Positions 7,681 to 17,260 of a stretch of DNA of 64,000 nt are shown here, piece by piece. The stretch comes from Sunxiuqinia rutila. Its GTDB lineage: Bacteria > Bacteroidota > Bacteroidia > Bacteroidales > Prolixibacteraceae. Positions within the stretch are counted from its first letter, which is position 1; each line of letters starts with the position of its first letter. The DNA lies in NCBI RefSeq assembly GCF_050589705.1, contig NZ_JBNGOT010000014.1:62001-126000 (forward strand), given 5' to 3'. A program made the position numbers and the translations under genes. A model generated the notes under the pieces. That model saw nothing but the letters and a program-made list of their open reading frames with translations, was not told where the DNA came from and ran no database searches.

Positions 7681-10023
7681 TTATTTGTTGTTTGGTTGAA
7701 CGATGTCCTTTATGCGTTTTTGAGGACTAACCTTGAGTTCAGTAATTTTGCCATTGCTGGCCTGACAATCTATGATCGCCTTATTGGGCGCATGTAGCCT
7801 GAATTCTACTTCCCAATCTTTAGGCCAGCTAGGGAGTAGGTATATCTTGTCGTTAATAGTTTGAATAAGCATCTCCTGCAAGTTGATCATTCCAGCACCT
7901 CCATGGTCGGTGTCGGGAATCCAATCGGGTCCTGGTCCCCAAAATGTAGGAAAACGCTTTGGGGAGTCAGCCAGTTTATCGACCACTAAATGGGCAGCTT
8001 CATCAGTCAATCCAATCCGCGATGCGAAAATACCAACCTGGCTCCAACATGCTGTAAAGCTTCGTTTTTTGTTTGACTCACCGTGAAAATAGGTATTTAT
8101 AGCAACTTGAGTGTTCCCGTTCTCAATGCTGAATAAACCATAAGGGAAAACTGGATACAATTCAGGAATTTCCATGTTGGCCACATATTCCCATGATTCG
8201 GCTGGTTTTATTACCCTGTAATTATTTTTTGTATCGAATGAAATTTCGGGTAAACGTTCTAGGTATTCCTGATAATACTTCTTTTCATCTTCATCGATGT
8301 ATTTGTCAGGCATAGCCAGCATACGGGGAAGTGTGGTTTTTAATCCGGCAATCACATCAACAGGGTTTTTCGCAATTTTATACATTTCTGTTGCAGTAGA
8401 GGGATAAAAAACTAACTTGCCGTTTTCATCCAAGGCTTTACCCGTCCGTTGTTGCTGGCGAAGCTGGTAGTGTTCGTCAAAAAAACGTAGCGAGCTTTTT
8501 ATAAAAGGAAGATAATCGGAAATATCTTTCCCCGTAAAACGATAATATTCAAGTATCATAAATGAAAACTCCAATTGATTGGCATGATGATGGCAAACAT
8601 ACCGGTTGGCAAGGACTCCTGACTCTGTATCGAGTGGACGTTTGCGCGCACCTGAATCGAATCCCCAGGTTGATGCGGCAGGCAATCCAAATGTTTCAGG
8701 GTGTTCGGAAAAACCGCATCCTTTGTGCCCCCAGTATAAATTAGTGGCTATTTCTACATTTTTCAGACCATTTTTATAAAAATTAAATTGGGGGATCATC
8801 ATATCAGAATCGCCGCTTTTGAGCATGGGCCAGTAAACTAGTCGTTGGTTTTGTGCTGTATGCGAACCTCCTCCCCATGCTCGATAATCGGGGGTGCCAT
8901 GGTTGTTTAGCGTTACAAAAACCGGATCAAAGGTGAACAAACCTCCGTTAAATTTGGTAGGGTAGGCACCATAGGCATTGCAGCCCAACTGGTAACGGAA
9001 CAACTGGTAGTTACGTCCTACTTGCCAAGCCGGATCGGTCGGATCGTTTTTATCAGCATTAATAAAGATGTAGCTTTTTTCCCAGTAGTTATGCCACCAC
9101 GATTTTGTCTTTTGCCATTCCGATCGATTGTTAAATGACAAGTCGGATGAAAGAAGGTCTTTTTCCCATTGCGCTATCGTGTTTGCTTGATCGGTATGTA
9201 GTGCAAATTTAACCTGATGTTTTTTAGCTGGCTTTTCTGATGTGAGAGACCAATACGTGAAAGGCGTATCTACGTATTTCCCCGATCCGGTTCCGGCAGG
9301 AATCATACCTTTTCCAAGCATTAATCCTCCAAAAGTTAAATTCTTTTGGGGGTTAGTCAGTTCGTCTTTGACCGCTGTAAGTCCTTGCTGGTTGATGCAA
9401 AAGTCAATCAGTAATTTGTCCGAGCAATTCCGGTGATGCCAAAGAACGGCATGCTTATGGTAGCGAATGCTATCCCGATAAGTAACCACATCTCCCTCAT
9501 AAGCTGAATAGCTAAAGCAGGCACTTCGCTCTTGCATGGGAAGTTGACGGTCTGCGGTACGCCAGTTTTCGTAAAAAGCTGTTAGCTTCACCTCCGATGT
9601 ACTTGTGAGCGAAACGTTGATGTGCGGTTTAAAAACATCAACCCACAGATTGACGGTCACTTTTTCTTTTCCATTTTGACCAATGATCTGGATGTATCCG
9701 TCATGCAGTTTTAGTTCTTGAGAAAAAACGGACTCGGAATCAGTAAAAATATTGGGTTCTAAACGTAAGCGTCCCCGTCCTAATTTTAGCAGTTGGTTAT
9801 TTTCATCAAATGCGCCAGATCGGGAAATGTAGAAGAGAATGTCTCCATTTTCAACCCATACATTACATCCAATATCGCCACCACCTAAAGGCATGGACTC
9901 GCTGCTGTTTTTACTCTGGGAAGTCCAGTTGATATTGTACCTTTTCAGCTGTTTTTCCAGCTCTCTACCTGTTGTTTGTATTAGGAGCATACAGAAAAAA
10001 AGGCAGGCCGTTAGTTTATACAT
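7681..10023 (-). CDS. DUF5703-domain protein, probable (alpha/alpha)6 glycoside hydrolase
   Basis: 780 residues with a Sec signal peptide (about 1-19). The N-terminal beta-sandwich opens with INWTSQSKNSSESMPLGGGD and continues with NVWVENGDILFYISRSGAFD, which I recognise as the DUF5703 N-terminal signature. The centre and C-terminus (about 330-700) are helical with Trp/His-rich loops such as WWHNYWEKSYIF and NHGTPDYRAWGGGSHTAQNQ, reminiscent of the GH95/GH65 (alpha/alpha)6-barrel enzymes. The chemistry is uncharacterised as far as I know, so no reaction is assigned. It is the last gene of the susC-susD-GH2-beta-helix operon (36-bp gap to the preceding gene), so it likely trims the same glycan in the periplasm or at the surface. 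Alternative: a GH95-like alpha-L-fucosidase or galactosidase. Confidence 0.75.
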   Translation of the reverse strand: MYKLTACLFFCMLLIQTTGRELEKQLKRYNINWTSQSKNSSESMPLGGGDIGCNVWVENGDILFYISRSGAFDENNQLLKLGRGRLRLEPNIFTDSESVFSQELKLHDGYIQIIGQNGKEKVTVNLWVDVFKPHINVSLTSTSEVKLTAFYENWRTADRQLPMQERSACFSYSAYEGDVVTYRDSIRYHKHAVLWHHRNCSDKLLIDFCINQQGLTAVKDELTNPQKNLTFGGLMLGKGMIPAGTGSGKYVDTPFTYWSLTSEKPAKKHQVKFALHTDQANTIAQWEKDLLSSDLSFNNRSEWQKTKSWWHNYWEKSYIFINADKNDPTDPAWQVGRNYQLFRYQLGCNAYGAYPTKFNGGLFTFDPVFVTLNNHGTPDYRAWGGGSHTAQNQRLVYWPMLKSGDSDMMIPQFNFYKNGLKNVEIATNLYWGHKGCGFSEHPETFGLPAASTWGFDSGARKRPLDTESGVLANRYVCHHHANQLEFSFMILEYYRFTGKDISDYLPFIKSSLRFFDEHYQLRQQQRTGKALDENGKLVFYPSTATEMYKIAKNPVDVIAGLKTTLPRMLAMPDKYIDEDEKKYYQEYLERLPEISFDTKNNYRVIKPAESWEYVANMEIPELYPVFPYGLFSIENGNTQVAINTYFHGESNKKRSFTACWSQVGIFASRIGLTDEAAHLVVDKLADSPKRFPTFWGPGPDWIPDTDHGGAGMINLQEMLIQTINDKIYLLPSWPKDWEVEFRLHAPNKAIIDCQASNGKITELKVSPQKRIKDIVQPNNK

Positions 10024-10059
10024 ATGAAAGATGTTAAGAAAAAAATTATATTGGTTATT

Positions 10060-12183
10060 TTATTGGATGCCAATTTTATTGAAAGGAATGTTTTTGAATT
10101 CCTTTATTTTGAGGAAAAGTGGCGCATCTTCTTTTAACCCAAAATTCTTTTGCCCCATGTCAATAAATCCCGGGTCCTCATTTGTTTCCCAGTTGCTTTC
10201 CTTATAATCCAGCCATTCTTTTTTGCCATCCAGTAATTGTTCTACATTAACAAACACATTGTTTTCAAACAGGTTGCGTTGCGGCAAAGAAGGATTATCA
10301 AAATAGTTTACCAAATGAGGATATTGGGTGCTGTAAGGCGGATTTTTGTAATTCACAGCCTTCAGCCGTTTTTCAAATAAACCGTTTTCATCCAGCAAGC
10401 CTTTTGACCAGTTTTGCAATCGGTTATCGATATGAATTCCGATTTTATTTCCTATGAAAATATTGTTTTGGTAGATGTTATCAGAACCGCCTCCTAAAAG
10501 AACATTCCATTTTCCGGCTTGGTAGAATACGTTGCCAAACACGGTCATGCCGCAGGCCCCATCGTCGTGATAAACGGCGCAAGTATTAAAATGATCCGGG
10601 ATATTTTCAAAATAATTGTATCGAACAATGTTGCCTTGTTCTGCAGGATTACGACCATAATAAATTGCTCCCTGGTCTTCAACCTCAAGACATACATCAT
10701 GCAGATAGTTGTATTCAATGAGGTTGTTATTGCCAAACATGAGGTAGATGGCCATGCTGGGGGTATTGTATATCTCACAATGACGGACTGCATTACCCAC
10801 TCCTGTCAAATACACAGCCGGACGATAGGATTTTTCGATACGGTTTAAATCATGGAACAAACAATTTTCGACGAGGTTATTCCCTGTTTCTAATGTTAGC
10901 AGGTTGCCACCTCCGAGAATTACACCTCCTGCTCCAAGATTATAAAACTGGCATCCAATAATTTTGTTGTTCTTACCTCCTTCGCGATTGAAAGTTGAAT
11001 TTGCATATAAATGTTGCTGTAAGCTTCCTACAATACCCGCTTGTGCTTCTCCTGTACCTTCATGCCGATACTCAGCAAATGGTTTGATGCCTTTTCCTAC
11101 GGTAATACCAAGGCTTCCTAAGTTACGGAAGGTGCAGTTTTCGATAGTGACGTTTTTGGTATTGCTTAGGGCTATCCCCATACCACGCGCGCACTCAAAA
11201 GTGATACCTGAGATACTTACATTTTGAGCCGCTTCTAGCATTAAAAAAGGTTGTTCCAGAATGGAGAACTCCAGAGATTCTATTGCTTGTTCACCTGAAA
11301 TAAAATGTAGAGTTCCTTTTTTCCGATCAATGTAGTATTCTCCCGGAGCGTCCAACTCGCATAGTAGATTCACGCCGTACCATTGTCTCCAAGGCTTATC
11401 GTAGCCAAAACCGTAAAGTGTTGCTGAAGCCGTAGTAATTGTATTTCCCTTGGAATTGATGTTGGCGATTTTTACCATATCATCGGCATAACCCCACATA
11501 AAATATCCGGCCATCCAGGCATCCTTTTCATTAGTCCATTTGTCTATGCGTGAATCTTCGTATTTGATTACCCCTCCACGATTCGAAAAATCATCTTCTC
11601 TAGGAATGGAGCCTTGATCCAGTACTTTCCCCATGGGAATCATTTTTTGGTTAGGCCAACGCGATAAATGCATTGGTTTTTTATTGACAAATATTTCGCC
11701 CCAGGCGTTTCCATAGGGACGAGCAAACCCAACGTTTCGCAAGTTCCCATAGTTAGTGATTCCAGCCTTCTTAAGCTTGACGGTGTAGTAATTTGCAGGA
11801 GCGTCATCGTCGGTATTCTTTTGTATGAATTTTATGGGGATAGATGCCCCACCGGTGAAAAAAACCGGATCATTAGGGTGTCCTTGTATCGCAATATTAG
11901 ATAAACTTTCATCAAGTGAAAGTGTTTTATTGATGGGATAGGTTCCTCCTTCCAGATGAATGGTTACGAACGACTCATCGCCGTTTGCTCTATTGGCTTG
12001 GACGATATTTAATGCTTTTTCAAGTGATGCAAATGGTTTCGTTCGGGTTCCCGAGTACTGATCGCTACCAGTGGAGGAGACAAATAGTTGTTCGGTTGAT
12101 TGAGAAAGCCCTGTGCTGTAATACGCTAGAAGGATAGTTATTAGGAGGCTTACTCGTTTGAGATGTAAGTGAGGGAAACGCAT
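10060..12183 (-). CDS. Secreted right-handed parallel beta-helix protein, GH141-like
   Basis: I prefer the ATG at 12183 over the in-frame ATG at 12231, because only the former puts a normal signal peptide (MRFPHLHLKRVSLLITILL, ending TGLSQ) at the N-terminus. The mature protein, about 680 residues, starts LFVSSTGSDQYSGTRTKPF, the usual first rung of DUF1565/pectate-lyase-like beta-helices. A sandwich-like insert (about 100-270) includes LSRWPNQKMIP and CELDAPGEYYIDRKKGTLHF, a pattern I associate with GH141 (alpha-L-fucosidase/xylanase). Many Asn-rich rungs follow (NNKIIGCQFYNLGAGGVILG, NNLIEYNYLHDV). Context with a GH29 fucosidase across the control region fits fucoside removal. The beta-helix is certain, GH141 is plausible, and a polysaccharide lyase is the main alternative. 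Confidence 0.8.
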   Translation of the reverse strand: MRFPHLHLKRVSLLITILLAYYSTGLSQSTEQLFVSSTGSDQYSGTRTKPFASLEKALNIVQANRANGDESFVTIHLEGGTYPINKTLSLDESLSNIAIQGHPNDPVFFTGGASIPIKFIQKNTDDDAPANYYTVKLKKAGITNYGNLRNVGFARPYGNAWGEIFVNKKPMHLSRWPNQKMIPMGKVLDQGSIPREDDFSNRGGVIKYEDSRIDKWTNEKDAWMAGYFMWGYADDMVKIANINSKGNTITTASATLYGFGYDKPWRQWYGVNLLCELDAPGEYYIDRKKGTLHFISGEQAIESLEFSILEQPFLMLEAAQNVSISGITFECARGMGIALSNTKNVTIENCTFRNLGSLGITVGKGIKPFAEYRHEGTGEAQAGIVGSLQQHLYANSTFNREGGKNNKIIGCQFYNLGAGGVILGGGNLLTLETGNNLVENCLFHDLNRIEKSYRPAVYLTGVGNAVRHCEIYNTPSMAIYLMFGNNNLIEYNYLHDVCLEVEDQGAIYYGRNPAEQGNIVRYNYFENIPDHFNTCAVYHDDGACGMTVFGNVFYQAGKWNVLLGGGSDNIYQNNIFIGNKIGIHIDNRLQNWSKGLLDENGLFEKRLKAVNYKNPPYSTQYPHLVNYFDNPSLPQRNLFENNVFVNVEQLLDGKKEWLDYKESNWETNEDPGFIDMGQKNFGLKEDAPLFLKIKEFKNIPFNKIGIQ

Positions 12184-12334
12184 GATAGTGGTATTTAGTT
12201 GTTTTTGTAAATTTAGAGTTTTAATAATCATCTCGTACGATGAAATAAGTTCAATGTGAATTGTTTAAAACCGTATACCCTTGAATAAGAATTCAAAGCT
12301 ATACGGTGATTCATTTATTTTTATAGTAGTAGGT

Positions 12335-15300
12335 CTATTTTTGAAACAATAGTTTTTTTGCAAAATTATTCGCAATAGGATTAGTTTGTAATTTACTTTT
12401 TAAATTCAATTCGCAAATTATAATTTCACCCTTGCCTAATTTCAGTTCTGCTACTGCCGCTGCTTTTCCTTGGTCTTCCACCCAATTGGTATTCCCGCTT
12501 GAGAGTATGGGATTCCATCTATCAGCAATAACAATTTTATTTAAGAATGGCATGATGTATTCGGCCTCTTCATCATACCACATTCTGAAATCGAAGGGCT
12601 CGGCATCTTTTGTAAAACGATGACCAGTTTGTGGCGAAGCAAAATAGTAGCTTCCCATTGAGGTGTTTTGCACAATGACTTCAGTTCCTCCAATCTGGTG
12701 GGTCCCAACAGGAATATCAAAAAGAATAATTCGTTTGCCTGATTGGGCAAGCCGTTCAAATTCTTCTTTATTATTGCTAAATAACTGAAAGTCATTTATC
12801 AGAATAATATCGGAGGAAGAAAAGTTTTTGTTATTCTCAATTTTCAATGTTTCTAAGATGTATTGAGCTTGTGTGGTTGTGTTTCCCATTGCGGTAATTT
12901 TCTTGTTTTCCGATGAGCTTTGGGTTGGGAAAACATCAATATTATTCACGACTGCATCAATCAGCTCGCCGTTTTTATCAAAAAGTGCTGCTCGCAACTG
13001 ATATGTTGTTCGTTTGTTCACCACAGGAGTTTTAAACGAAATATAGCCCTGAAAACGTGAACTATTTGCCGGGATATCGGTGGCGGATTGTCCGGAATAT
13101 ATTACTCGCCCATTGTGTTCCAGTTGATACTTCAGCACATAATCCTGAGGTACGGTGTTCGGATCGTGACATATCCAAGTCTCAAACTTGGTTTGTTCGC
13201 CACTCCAAAAGTGATGTCGATCGGCGCGTAATGATACTATGGTTGGTTTCAATGCTTCCTGGTAAGCAAAAAAACCCTTTTTGGGATTGCGATCAACATC
13301 CATAATAGTTTTCATCCAACCGGCAGGCCAGGCATCGATAAATAGGTGCATGGCAAAAGTGACCATGTTGGTATCGCGACGGAAGGCTTCGGTAACGGTT
13401 TCAAGCGCCCAGGCTTGATGGTCATGGCTGGCTTCGACCCAATCTTTCAGGGAATATTGGGTATTGTACCACATGTAATGAAACTTATGGGTTTGGGCCG
13501 CATAAATGCGGTTGGCTGTCCAGTTTTTCTCGTCTGCTTTGTTTTTGGGCAACCATTCTCTCGGATAATACTTATACATGGTTTTCACAGGATCAAGTGC
13601 TTCTGCTCCAAACTCACCACAGCCATAGTACCAGCCGGGCTTTACCCACTGCCAGTAGCCGCGTACCAGCTTACCAATTCCCAGACCTTGCCCGTTGTAC
13701 CAAGTATTATAGCAGTGGTTGTCAGGCAATCCTGGAGTGGGGGGATCATAGTCGCCATCACTTTTTTTGATAACACGATCGGGGTTTTCTTTATGAATGG
13801 CTTCATCCATTGCTCTAAAAAGGGCAAAGTATTCTTCGGGTTGAGCCATATTGCGATGAGGATGTCCTTCTCCGTTGGGGAAGCGTTCGTTAATGTATGT
13901 AACCATGATGTTGCTGGGATGGTTTCGGATCAGGCGTTCCATTTCAGCACTTTGCCGAACACATTCTTCCCATTGGTTGTAACGAATGCCACCAAAAGTA
14001 GGGAAATCTGTTTGGAGCATTATTCCTAGTTTGTCAGCGTATTCATAGATTTCGGGTTGTACAGGGCGTTGTGTTAAGCGGATAAAGTTCATATTGCAAA
14101 CCTTGGCAAGTAACAGATCATCAATTAGCTGGTCCCAATCTTTTTTGTAGACATCTTGCTGCAGGAACCCCATGGAATTTGCTCCTCTCAAGCGAATCTT
14201 TTCATTGTTGAAGTAGAGTCGTCCTTTGGGGCGTGAAACAGTATCCATTTTAAATGAACGCATACCAAAAGATTGTGTGTAAGTGTCTGTCTCCTGCTGA
14301 TTTTCGTTCAGAACTTTTACTTGTACCTGATAAAGCCAAGGAGTTTCGTTACTCCACGAACGAAAATTTTTCATTGGAATTTTGTAAAAGAAATAATTAA
14401 CGCCATAACCTAGTTTTATAGTGCTTTGTTCCCAATCGGTTGGTTTTTCCAAATCTCCAATACCTGGGATATGCAGGGCAGAAGGAATAATGAGGGAGTC
14501 TTTTAGTACGGTAGCTTCAAAGTTTTGGCCAAAAACTGAAATTTGAAACGTAACAGGAAGGCGTTTTTCATTATAATTATTGACTTGAAGCCTTAATTCG
14601 GCCATGCTTTCGTTATATAGCGGGCGGACAAAAACATCATCAATGTGGATGGCGTTGCGTGTTTCCAGGTAACAATCCTGATAAATCCCCATACCGGCAG
14701 CACACTGGTGTCCGCCATCGTAGAAATTATCATAGCCTAATCCGGTAACTCCGTATATTTTATCACCAAATATGCGTTCTTTTCCTGCTGCAACAAAGCC
14801 GGTTGTTGTGTAGTCATTCTCAACTTTCACCAATAAGGTATTGTTGCCAGCTTGAGCAAATTTGGAAACATTAAATTCAAATGGTGCGAAAAAGCCTTCG
14901 TGTGATCCGACATAAGCACCATTCAGAAAAACACTGGCTTTGTAATCCACTCCTTTAAAACATAGGAAAAGTTCTTGACCGTTTAGAGTTTCTTCAGGAA
15001 TGTTAAGTTCTTTAAAGTAGTAGGTGACGGCTCTTCCATATGGAGCGTCAAAATGAGGGACGGTTACTTGCTCCCAAGTTCCTTTCCCCTGTAAAGTGGC
15101 AATAAAATTTTTTTGATCTTCTGCTGTTTCCTGTCTCCATTGAAAATTCTTCAATGGTATTCTTTTTCGATGGCTCGTAATTTTGGGTGCTAACTCTTTC
15201 ATGAATGGGAGGTAGGTATTGCGAGCTTGCTGAAGTTGTTCTTTTACTTGTGCCGGAGTGCGCTGAGGAGTTGTGACAACAAATTTATTCTTGTTGTTCC

Positions 15301-15502
15301 TGTCGAAAGGAAGGAAAATATCGGGTAAAACCGGAGGTGTTTTTTCTTCAAGCAGCTTGTAGCGTTCATTTTGGATTTTATTTCCAATCTCTGCGAAAAA
15401 ATCGGACGATTGATTTTGGGCAATACTTGGCAGAACATTCGTGCTACACAGGATAATGATACTTGTAGTTGCTTGAGCAAAGAATCGAGCTAATTTAACC
15501 AT
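12335..15502 (-). CDS. Glycoside hydrolase family 2 enzyme, long form
   Basis: 1055 residues with a signal peptide (about 1-28). Unusually, about 110 residues precede the sugar-binding jelly roll (about 115-290: VTVPHFDAPYGRAVTYYFKE, FLCFKGVDYKASVFLNGAYV). Then come the immunoglobulin-like domain (about 300-425) and the TIM barrel (about 430-740). Catalytic residues by motif: acid/base Glu539 in TYINERF and nucleophile Glu630 in GCGEFGAEALD. About 300 further residues form extra beta domains, the last glutamine-amidotransferase-like in feel (ILINDFQLFSNNKEEF). The nucleophile context differs from LacZ-type EYAHxxGN, so a beta-mannosidase, glucuronidase or exo-galactosidase specificity cannot be ranked. 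Third gene of the susCD operon; a hairpin lies in the 96-bp gap ahead of it. Confidence 0.9.
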   Translation of the reverse strand: MVKLARFFAQATTSIIILCSTNVLPSIAQNQSSDFFAEIGNKIQNERYKLLEEKTPPVLPDIFLPFDRNNKNKFVVTTPQRTPAQVKEQLQQARNTYLPFMKELAPKITSHRKRIPLKNFQWRQETAEDQKNFIATLQGKGTWEQVTVPHFDAPYGRAVTYYFKELNIPEETLNGQELFLCFKGVDYKASVFLNGAYVGSHEGFFAPFEFNVSKFAQAGNNTLLVKVENDYTTTGFVAAGKERIFGDKIYGVTGLGYDNFYDGGHQCAAGMGIYQDCYLETRNAIHIDDVFVRPLYNESMAELRLQVNNYNEKRLPVTFQISVFGQNFEATVLKDSLIIPSALHIPGIGDLEKPTDWEQSTIKLGYGVNYFFYKIPMKNFRSWSNETPWLYQVQVKVLNENQQETDTYTQSFGMRSFKMDTVSRPKGRLYFNNEKIRLRGANSMGFLQQDVYKKDWDQLIDDLLLAKVCNMNFIRLTQRPVQPEIYEYADKLGIMLQTDFPTFGGIRYNQWEECVRQSAEMERLIRNHPSNIMVTYINERFPNGEGHPHRNMAQPEEYFALFRAMDEAIHKENPDRVIKKSDGDYDPPTPGLPDNHCYNTWYNGQGLGIGKLVRGYWQWVKPGWYYGCGEFGAEALDPVKTMYKYYPREWLPKNKADEKNWTANRIYAAQTHKFHYMWYNTQYSLKDWVEASHDHQAWALETVTEAFRRDTNMVTFAMHLFIDAWPAGWMKTIMDVDRNPKKGFFAYQEALKPTIVSLRADRHHFWSGEQTKFETWICHDPNTVPQDYVLKYQLEHNGRVIYSGQSATDIPANSSRFQGYISFKTPVVNKRTTYQLRAALFDKNGELIDAVVNNIDVFPTQSSSENKKITAMGNTTTQAQYILETLKIENNKNFSSSDIILINDFQLFSNNKEEFERLAQSGKRIILFDIPVGTHQIGGTEVIVQNTSMGSYYFASPQTGHRFTKDAEPFDFRMWYDEEAEYIMPFLNKIVIADRWNPILSSGNTNWVEDQGKAAAVAELKLGKGEIIICELNLKSKLQTNPIANNFAKKLLFQK

Positions 15503-15537
15503 GATTCAGGTCGTTTTTATGTGTCTGAAGTTTATTG

Positions 15538-15569
15538 AAGGAGCCAGCATTTTGATGTGCTGACTCCTT
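15538..15569 (-). other. Intercistronic RNA hairpin between susD and GH2 gene
   Basis: In the leftward transcript, AAGGAGTCAGCA and TGCTGGCTCCTT form a 12-bp stem with a single U-G wobble around an 8-base loop. There is no U-run on the leftward side, so it is more likely an mRNA-stabilising or processing element that keeps susCD transcripts in excess of enzyme transcripts than a full terminator. Confidence 0.6.
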
Positions 15570-15598
15570 ATTTTTAGAGAATGATAAAGTAGTCTGGA

Positions 15599-17239
15599 TT
15601 AATATCCAGGATTTTGTTCAAGTACAGCTCCTGTATTTCTATCAATCACCGATTGTGGGATTGGAAATAGGTTGTTATGTGGGCTAACCGTTTTTTGTGC
15701 AGCCAGATGTCCATAACTTTTGGTGCGTTCATAAAGTAAGTTCAACCGACAAAGTGTTAAGGTACGGTATTCTTCGCCAAATAGTTCACGAGCTCGCTCA
15801 TCTAAGATGTAGTCCAGGGTAACATCTGCACTTTCTATAAGTGTTGCCGAAGAACGCGCTCTTACTGTATTAATATCAGCCGCTGCCTTGTCTTTGTCTC
15901 CTTTTCCAAAGTAGGCTTCGGCGCGGAGTAAGTAAGTCTCGGCTAAACGAATGACGTAGAAATCTCGCACATAACCATTGTCTGGTTTGGCATCAAGGTG
16001 TTTATCAGTGCCAAATTTCCACCAAACAGGATAGATTAGTTGCATGGTATCTTCAAGGCTCGTTAAAAATGATTCAGGGATTAAGTCTCCAGCTTGATAC
16101 CCCAGCTTAGCTCCTTCGCCAGCATCTCCAGCAAAATAGAACTTACGTTTGATACAAGTTTCAGAATTACGGATATCTTGAGCGGCGTTTTTCCAGATTT
16201 TATAGTTGGTGTAGTTTGTTGGTCTCACAAAGGCCACCCCACGGCCAGTACTATCCTGAGCAACACCCGAGTATCCGGCTTTTGTAAGACGCCACCACGA
16301 TGGATGCATGATCCGCTCAATTAAAGGACGCCCGTAGTTGACCGTTCCTCCGGGAGTGTTATATTCCATTTGTGCTACCCAAATGGCTTCCTTGTTGCCT
16401 TCCTGGTATTGCTGGTTTCCTATGCGAAATAGATCCCAGTAAACGTTTTTCCCTACTTCAGAAGCACGGGCTCCGAAGCGCGATGTCATAAGCTGATAAT
16501 CACCATCTTCACCATCAATGACTCTTGAAGCCGCTGTAATGGCACCGTCATAATCTTTGAGACAAATGTTGATTTCGGCTAATAAGTGATCGGCAGCAGC
16601 TCTAACAATTCGCCCTGGAATTGCCGTTTTTATTGGAAGGTGTGTGCTTGCAAATTCCAGATCTGTTTTCGCAAACTGCCATATTGTTTCGCGCGGAGTC
16701 CTTGTAAAATCAACTTTAGGTTCATTAACCGGAGCATCAACAAGGGGAACACCTCCATACAAGTGGGCTAGGTTGCGGTAGGCAAATGCTCTGAAGAAGC
16801 GTGCTTCGGCGGCAATCGCATTCTTTTCTTCATCACCGTTCCATTTAACTTCTTCTCGTTCTACCCCTTCAATAATGGTGTTGGCTACTTTAATAATGCC
16901 ATATTGCCAGGAATACCAACGGCTGGATAGTGATTCAAACTCGTTAACTTGAGACCAGTCGTTAAAAACTTTTTGATCATCTCTAGGGGAAAAACATACA
17001 TCAGTACCGAGTCCTAAAGGAAAAATGTCTCCCTCGCCGTCTCCAGCGTTGTAGAATGTTTGTACGTTGCGGTGCAGCGTTCCTATGGCCATTTCAAACT
17101 GAGACTTATTTAAATAAGCATTCTCTGTTGTCAGAAATGACTTGGCTTCTTCGTTCAGAAAATCTTCATCTGAACTACAGCCGGCAAATAGCAACAGGAT
17201 GGCTGTCAATAGTGTTAGTGTATATTGATTCATCTTCAT
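15599..17239 (-). CDS. SusD/RagB-family starch-binding-type outer-membrane lipoprotein
   Basis: 546 residues. The lipoprotein signal peptide ends at LLLFAGC (Cys21), followed by SSDEDFLNEEAKSFL, a typical SusD start. Tetratricopeptide-like helices include AEARFFRAFAYRNLAHLYGG, the most conserved SusD segment, and the C-terminal signature FYVIRLAETYLLRAEAYFGK with ILDERARELFGEEYR. It would lie on the cell surface on top of the SusC barrel encoded 21 bp upstream and bind the polysaccharide. Its immediate downstream genes encode GH2, a beta-helix protein and a DUF5703 protein, so its ligand is probably the same fucose-containing glycan. Full length for the family, no anomalies. Confidence 0.96.
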   Translation of the reverse strand: MKMNQYTLTLLTAILLLFAGCSSDEDFLNEEAKSFLTTENAYLNKSQFEMAIGTLHRNVQTFYNAGDGEGDIFPLGLGTDVCFSPRDDQKVFNDWSQVNEFESLSSRWYSWQYGIIKVANTIIEGVEREEVKWNGDEEKNAIAAEARFFRAFAYRNLAHLYGGVPLVDAPVNEPKVDFTRTPRETIWQFAKTDLEFASTHLPIKTAIPGRIVRAAADHLLAEINICLKDYDGAITAASRVIDGEDGDYQLMTSRFGARASEVGKNVYWDLFRIGNQQYQEGNKEAIWVAQMEYNTPGGTVNYGRPLIERIMHPSWWRLTKAGYSGVAQDSTGRGVAFVRPTNYTNYKIWKNAAQDIRNSETCIKRKFYFAGDAGEGAKLGYQAGDLIPESFLTSLEDTMQLIYPVWWKFGTDKHLDAKPDNGYVRDFYVIRLAETYLLRAEAYFGKGDKDKAAADINTVRARSSATLIESADVTLDYILDERARELFGEEYRTLTLCRLNLLYERTKSYGHLAAQKTVSPHNNLFPIPQSVIDRNTGAVLEQNPGY

Positions 17240-17260
17240 AATTCTGTTCTTTTATTGAGG

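Noticed and set aside
13346..14029. Antisense 227-codon frame opposite the GH2 gene
   Set aside because: Lies opposite the GH2 active-site region; length explained by codon bias of the true gene.
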